Source of the DNA: Halanaerobium saccharolyticum subsp. saccharolyticum DSM 6643
GTDB lineage: Bacteria > Bacillota > Halanaerobiia > Halanaerobiales > Halanaerobiaceae
Assembly: GCF_000350165.1 (NCBI RefSeq)
Contig: NZ_CAUI01000005.1
Span: 372,001 to 436,000 of the forward strand
DNA length: 64,000 nucleotides
Direction of reading: 5' to 3'
Below the pieces are notes generated by a model, which ran no database searches, was not told the DNA's origin, and was given only the letters and a program-made list of their open reading frames with translations. The position numbers and the translations under genes are program-made. Below are positions 59,922 to 64,000 of this stretch, piece after piece. Every line of letters starts with the position of its first letter. Positions within the stretch are counted from its first letter, which is position 1.

Positions 59922-61445
59922 ATGTCCTGGAAAGATTTTGCCGAAGAATTAGTTGGAACTTCTAAAGATGCCGTTAAAAAAGTGGCTGAATATGCAGAAG
60001 ATTATAGAATTTATCCTCGTTCAATTATTAAAAAAGAAAAATCATTTTACTTTTTAGCAAAAATTGATCAGAAAAAGAAACTGGTGATTTTAAATAAGAG
60101 TAAAAACTTTGATATTTTTCAAGGGAAAACGGAAAAACTTGCAGGATTTAAGGCTAAAATTGCTCCTTTAAGCCACTATAATGCAGAAATAATAAGAGAG
60201 GTTTTCCCTTTTACTGCACCATCAAAAATTGGAAACCAGACAGCAAGTATTGGTTTGGGAGATAGATTGGGGATTGCAACTCCAGGCCATATTGAAGCTG
60301 TCAAAAAAAGTAATGCTATGCCTGTATTTGCTCAACAGTCAGTTAAAGAACTTAAGTTAACTGGTAGAAGTTTTAAATCAGTCTTAGATGATGTTAGTTG
60401 GGCTGTTTTTCAGGAAGGTTATCAAAATGGCTTTGGTGCAGATGCTGACCGTTTAAAAGAAAAACCAGAGATTAAAGAAGCCTTAGATCTAGGTTATACT
60501 ATGCTTACTTTAGATTGTACAGATTATATAAATGATAATTTTGATCAGACAGCTGAATCAGACATTGAAAGTGCTTATGCAGAAGTACCAGATTATTTGA
60601 GAGATGGTTTAGAAAGTAAATATTTAAATAAAACATTTGTCCTTAATTCTGGCTATCAGCTCGAATATAATAAGGTTAATTTCAAAAAAATAGTTTTAAG
60701 TTATTATCAAATCTTAGATTTTGTAAAAGAGATACAGCATCTTATTAAAAGATCGGCTCGTGATGTAGATTTGGAAATCTCAATTGCTGATAGCTTAAAT
60801 TCTACTTCACCTGAAGCTCACTTCTTTGTAGCCAATGAATTTAAAAGAAATAATATTGAAGTTAATTCGCTGGCCTTAAATTTTGTAGGTGAATTTCAAA
60901 AAGGTATAGATTATATTGGTGATTTAGAGAAATTTGAAAAAGATTTTGAGATTCATGCTGATATAGCAGATCGCTTTGGTTATAAATTAAGTATTCATTC
61001 TGGCAGTGATAAATTTAGTATTTTCCCAATTATTGGCCGTCAGACTGAGGGTAGAGCTCATATTAAAACAGCTGGCACTAATTGGCTGGAAGCGATAAGA
61101 GTAGTGGCTGAAAATGACCCATCTTTATACAGAGAGATCCATTCTTATGCGTTGAAAAAATTTGAAGAAGCTAAAGAGTTTTACCAAGTAAATACTGACC
61201 TGTCTAAAGTTCCAGAGCTAGCTGTGATGAGTGATCAGGAGCTGGGAGAATTATTAGAGATTGATGCAGTTAGACAGCTGCTGCATATAACTTATGGTTT
61301 TATACTTCAGGACAAAAAAGATGGAAGATATATTTTTAGAGATAGATTATATAAATTGCTGGATGAATATGATAAAGATTATCGCAGTGGTCTGGAAAGA
61401 CATATAGGCAGACATTTAAATAAACTAGGATTTTATAAAAATTAA
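59922..61445 (+). CDS. uxaE: Tagaturonate epimerase-like protein (UxaE family)
   Basis: A 507-residue protein. It has SIGLGDRLGIATPGHIEAVKK near residue 110, FGADADRLK near 183, LDCTDYIND near 198, and HSGSDKFSIFPIIGRQTEGRAHIKTAGTNW near 358, all of which I associate with UxaE, which interconverts D-tagaturonate and D-fructuronate in galacturonate catabolism. The His/Asp-rich motifs could bind the metal. The ribosome site is AAGGAGG. An aldose epimerase gene follows, consistent with sugar-acid use. The call is by recollection of the family pattern. Confidence 0.7.
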   Translation: MSWKDFAEELVGTSKDAVKKVAEYAEDYRIYPRSIIKKEKSFYFLAKIDQKKKLVILNKSKNFDIFQGKTEKLAGFKAKIAPLSHYNAEIIREVFPFTAPSKIGNQTASIGLGDRLGIATPGHIEAVKKSNAMPVFAQQSVKELKLTGRSFKSVLDDVSWAVFQEGYQNGFGADADRLKEKPEIKEALDLGYTMLTLDCTDYINDNFDQTAESDIESAYAEVPDYLRDGLESKYLNKTFVLNSGYQLEYNKVNFKKIVLSYYQILDFVKEIQHLIKRSARDVDLEISIADSLNSTSPEAHFFVANEFKRNNIEVNSLALNFVGEFQKGIDYIGDLEKFEKDFEIHADIADRFGYKLSIHSGSDKFSIFPIIGRQTEGRAHIKTAGTNWLEAIRVVAENDPSLYREIHSYALKKFEEAKEFYQVNTDLSKVPELAVMSDQELGELLEIDAVRQLLHITYGFILQDKKDGRYIFRDRLYKLLDEYDKDYRSGLERHIGRHLNKLGFYKN

Positions 61446-61508
61446 TGGGGTATCATTTTAATTGTTTATTTTTAGCCAGAAATTGATTTAAGTTTGGAGG
61501 AATTAAAT

Positions 61509-62381
61509 ATGATTTCTAAACTAGAAAATGAAGAAATTATGCTTAAAGTTGATAGTCTGGGAGCAGAGATGAAAAAATTAATTTTAAAAAAAGATAATAA
61601 AAATTATTTATGGCATGGAGATTCAAAATATTGGGGAAGAACTGCGCCAGTTTTATTTCCGATTGTTGGTCGTCTCAAAGATGACAGCTATATTTATAAT
61701 AATCAGGAATATAAAATGACACAACATGGTTTTGCCAGAGATAATGAGTTTAAACTGGTAGAAAAGACCGATAATTCTATAACCTATGCTTTAGAAGCAA
61801 ATTCAGAGACATTAAACAAATATCCTTTTGAATTTCGGCTAGAAATCAAATATACCTTGAATGAAAATTTAATTAGAGTTGGGTATAAGATTTTTAATCA
61901 AGATCAAAAGAAGATGTATTTTTCTATAGGAGCCCATCCAGCTTTTTATTGGCCGCTTAATGAAGATGAGAAAAAAGAGGATTATTATTTGGAATTCGAA
62001 AAAAAAGAAAAGATTGCAAAATATCTGCTGGAAGCGGGTCTCTTAAATAATCAAACAGAGCCAATTTTAGACAACCAAAAAATACTGGAATTAACACCAG
62101 ATATTTTCAAGAATGATGCTTTAGTCTTTAAAAATTTAAAATCCGAACAAATCACTTTAAAAAGCAGTAAATCCGAAAGAAAAATTAGAATTAAATTTAA
62201 AAAATTTCCTTATTTAGGAATCTGGTCACAATCAGCTGAGGCACCTTTTATTTGTATTGAACCTTGGCATGGAATTGCAGATTCAGTTGACAGCAGTGGT
62301 AAAATAATAGAAAAAGAAGGCATTAAAGATTTAAAAGCTGGAGATCATTTTGACTCAAGTTATACTATTATAATAGATTAG
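61509..62381 (+). CDS. Aldose 1-epimerase family protein (LacX/YihR-like)
   Basis: A 290-residue galactose-mutarotase-fold protein. NKNYLWHGDSKYWGRTAPVLFPIVGRLKDD near residue 33 and YKMTQHGFARDNEF near 78 supply the substrate loop and the first histidine. SIGAHPAFYWPL near 146 supplies the second, and the C-terminal FICIEPWHGIADS holds the catalytic glutamate. It interconverts sugar anomers. ATG 61509 follows GGAGG. It probably works with the uxaE-like gene 63 bases upstream. Confidence 0.88.
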   Translation: MISKLENEEIMLKVDSLGAEMKKLILKKDNKNYLWHGDSKYWGRTAPVLFPIVGRLKDDSYIYNNQEYKMTQHGFARDNEFKLVEKTDNSITYALEANSETLNKYPFEFRLEIKYTLNENLIRVGYKIFNQDQKKMYFSIGAHPAFYWPLNEDEKKEDYYLEFEKKEKIAKYLLEAGLLNNQTEPILDNQKILELTPDIFKNDALVFKNLKSEQITLKSSKSERKIRIKFKKFPYLGIWSQSAEAPFICIEPWHGIADSVDSSGKIIEKEGIKDLKAGDHFDSSYTIIID

Positions 62382-62488
62382 AGTTGGGTTTGTTTTTTGT
62401 GATGCATATCATATAAACTTTTTTTTAAAGATGCTATAATTACTTGAGAAGAATAATCAAGTATATTTATAAAAAAGGAGATATGATA

Positions 62489-63142
62489 ATGAGTGCATTT
62501 TTAGGTCCAATTCATATGTGGTTATATAATCAAATTCAGATAGTTGAAAAAAGAGAAGAAGAAATTATTGAAAGATTTAGCGATGAATATTCAGCCTCGG
62601 AGGTTGATGCTCTAATTTCTCCTTATCGTAAGCAGTATGGAGAATTAAAAGAGGATAAAGCTCTGGCTGAATTAATTGCCGGCAGTGATATTCACCCCTG
62701 GCTGGAAGCAGCTGTAGCGGATGCCCAGAGTAGAGAGGCAGCTGTTGTAGCTGCGTTAATGAAGAAATATGAAGACAGGGAATTACTTTTTGATATTTAT
62801 TCTGCTCAGGCAGAAGAACTTGCAGATAAAGCTAAAAAAAGAGATAGTGTAGAAGAATTTAATTTAGAAGATGCTTTTGAAATTATTAATGAGCATTTTG
62901 TAGAAAGAATGCCTTGTGATCGCTTATCAGGAGTAGTTAAAGAAAAAAATAGAATAATTTGGAAACATAAAGGGCAGCTGCATCAGGAGTTTTGGCAGCA
63001 GACAGATGTTGACTTAGATTTAATGCATAATCTATATGCAAAATGGCTTTCAGTTTTTATAAAAAATTTAAATAATTCTATTTCACATAAAAGAGAGATA
63101 AAAACCGATAATTATAATGATATCTTCGTTTTTGACATTTAA
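62489..63142 (+). CDS. Conserved-looking protein of unknown function with FLGPIHMWLY N-terminus
   Basis: A 217-residue, mostly helical, acidic soluble protein. It opens AFLGPIHMWLYNQIQIVEKREEEI and has GSDIHPWLEAAVADAQSREAAVV and NEHFVERMPCDRLSGVVKE, with several spaced histidines and one cysteine. I recall similar FLGPIHxWLY proteins in anaerobic Firmicutes but know no function. ATG 62489 is preferred over 62483 because AAAGGAG is 8 bases before it. No operon partner is evident. Confidence 0.65.
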   Translation: MSAFLGPIHMWLYNQIQIVEKREEEIIERFSDEYSASEVDALISPYRKQYGELKEDKALAELIAGSDIHPWLEAAVADAQSREAAVVAALMKKYEDRELLFDIYSAQAEELADKAKKRDSVEEFNLEDAFEIINEHFVERMPCDRLSGVVKEKNRIIWKHKGQLHQEFWQQTDVDLDLMHNLYAKWLSVFIKNLNNSISHKREIKTDNYNDIFVFDI

Positions 63143-63235
63143 AATAAACACTGATATTATTTACTTAGTCAGAAAAGAAAAAGGAGAAGTGATATTATCA
63201 GTAAGAAATTAGAAGTTTTAAAGGATCTTCTCTCA

Positions 63236-63523
63236 ATGTTTATTACCCAGCATCGGAATCAATTATCATATATAATTGGTTTCATTTCTGCTTTAAGTTT
63301 TGCCTTGGTTTATAGTAGATTTGGACTTGAGTTAGCATTAGCTGCTCTCTTAGCTGGTATTTTACTATTTGAGATCTTTAATCATTTCTTTGGAGGTAGT
63401 CCAGATATAATTGTGATGGGCGTTGATAGTGAAGAAGATATTATGAAAACTTTAAAGAAAACAATGTCTAAAGCTATAAAAGAAAAAAATAAGCAAAATT
63501 CAAACAATAAAAAGAATGATTAA
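63236..63523 (+). CDS. Small two-helix membrane protein of unknown function
   Basis: A 95-residue protein with hydrophobic helices at about 10-25 and 30-47, followed by DIIVMGVDSEEDIMKTLKKTMSKAIKEK and a Lys/Asn-rich tail. ATG 63236 has AAAGGA 10 bases before it. In the same frame, 14 codons upstream, an ATT at 63194 stands 7 bases after a stronger AAGGAG, so translation could begin there with a rare start. No family was recognised. Confidence 0.6.
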   Translation: MFITQHRNQLSYIIGFISALSFALVYSRFGLELALAALLAGILLFEIFNHFFGGSPDIIVMGVDSEEDIMKTLKKTMSKAIKEKNKQNSNNKKND

Positions 63524-63537
63524 TTTAAATTTAATTC

Positions 63538-63573
63538 AAAGCCCTTTCTTGTAAAATGGAAAGGGGTTTTTTT
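63538..63573 (+). terminator. Rho-independent terminator
   Basis: CCCTTTC (63542-63548) pairs with GAAAGGG (63559-63565), followed by a run of T. Confidence 0.8.
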
Positions 63574-63581
63574 ACAAACAT

Positions 63582-63610
63582 TTGACATAATATTTTGAAT
63601 TTAATAAAAT
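63582..63610 (+). promoter_or_regulatory. Sigma-A promoter of the nucleotidase gene
   Basis: Perfect TTGACA (63582-63587), 17-base spacer, TAAAAT (63605-63610). Confidence 0.75.
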
Positions 63611-63639
63611 TAACTTAGAATTTAAAAGGGGTGGTTAAA

Positions 63640-64000
63640 TTGTTAACTAGAAAAAATTTATATTTAACATTATTTTTAGCTTTAATCTTAATCTTTAGTT
63701 TTTCATTTTCGATGATGGCAGCCGAAACTCTAAGTATAATGGCGACTTCGGATGTTCATCAATATCTAATGCCATATGATTATATGGAAGACAATGTTGA
63801 TGAAACTATTGGTTTCTCTAAAATTTATTCTTTAATCGAAGATGAGAGAGCTAAAAATGAAAATACTCTTCTGCTTGATAATGGTGATTTAATTCAGGGA
63901 AGTTTAATTGGGCTTTATGAATATCAAATTGAGCCTATTACTGAAGATGAAACTCAGACCATAATTAAAGCTTATAATCATGCAGGCTATGAGGCAGCAA
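63640..64000 (+). CDS. Secreted 5'-nucleotidase/2',3'-cyclic phosphodiesterase, N-terminal part
   Basis: The first 120 codons of a gene that runs off the window. TTG 63640 has AAGGGGTGG before it. A signal peptide (about residues 1-29, ending SMMAAE) leads into TLSIMATSDVHQYLMPYDY and LLLDNGDLIQGSLIG, the metal-binding D-x-H and GD motifs of the UshA/CpdB metallophosphoesterase family. It acts outside the cytoplasm on nucleotides or cyclic nucleotides to release phosphate and nucleosides. The C-terminal nucleotidase domain is not visible. Confidence 0.85.
   Translation, partial: MLTRKNLYLTLFLALILIFSFSFSMMAAETLSIMATSDVHQYLMPYDYMEDNVDETIGFSKIYSLIEDERAKNENTLLLDNGDLIQGSLIGLYEYQIEPITEDETQTIIKAYNHAGYEAA

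Overview
The window is AT-rich, densely coded DNA from an anaerobic Firmicute. I infer the Halanaerobiales (Halanaerobium or a relative), but no marker proves it. The evidence is: a HydF [FeFe]-hydrogenase maturase next to an aspartase-family gene; two complete K+ uptake systems behind a c-di-AMP riboswitch, which suits a halophile; B12-dependent methionine synthesis under a SAM riboswitch; an arginine T-box; and Fur/PerR-type sites. Three secreted or binding proteins (7914, 55962, 63640) have cleavable signal peptides without a lipobox cysteine, which hints at a periplasm and so a diderm Firmicute.

Layout. 1-6.8 kb: end of an HD-domain gene, YczE-type membrane protein, ahpC on the minus strand with a Fur/PerR-like operator, hydF, aspartase-like gene, DUF3147 protein, a Fur-box oxidoreductase, fabI. 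7.1-16 kb: flavodoxin-like protein, five-gene Dpp/Opp-type ABC transporter, then a redox group of Rrf2 regulator, glutaredoxin-thioredoxin reductase fusion, AhpD-like protein whose in-frame UGA very probably encodes selenocysteine, and a DsrE-like protein. 16-18.8 kb: IS200-type relic, CDF transporter, cysteine desulfurase. 18.9-26.8 kb: c-di-AMP riboswitch and one eight-gene K+ operon (ktrB, ktrA, histidine kinase, two response regulators, two TrkA-like genes, trkH).

26.8-32.1 kb is the accessory region. It holds an AAA ATPase/TOPRIM pair and, beside it, a roughly 2.4 kb cassette with an AbiE-type toxin-antitoxin pair and an orphan UPF0175 antitoxin. The cassette is bounded by an intact tRNA-Arg(CCG) gene and a 51-base copy of its 3' half, the footprint of integration at a tRNA. 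A 52-base hairpin repeat lies before each defence locus, and a dispersed terminator-like element occurs four times between 6.8 and 29.9 kb.

32.3-50 kb is mostly core metabolism: CDF transporter, SAM riboswitch-metF-activation protein-metH, gamma carbonic anhydrase, nadD-yqeK-LCP-rsfS-leuS, Fur-controlled feoAB with a small zinc-ribbon gene, RseC- and MATE-family genes, and an arginine T-box before argF. 50-59.6 kb: xapX (minus), a LacI-family regulator, and a predicted LacI-controlled operon of three redox enzymes and a tripartite tricarboxylate transporter (TctC, UspA, TctB, TctA). 59.9-64 kb: tagaturonate epimerase-like protein, aldose epimerase, two uncharacterised genes, and the start of a secreted 5'-nucleotidase/cyclic phosphodiesterase.

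Functional themes are K+ and osmotic control by c-di-AMP, iron and peroxide control by Fur-family sites, thiol/selenol redox chemistry, and sugar-acid or organic-acid use. All function calls come from reading motifs by eye; no database search was run.
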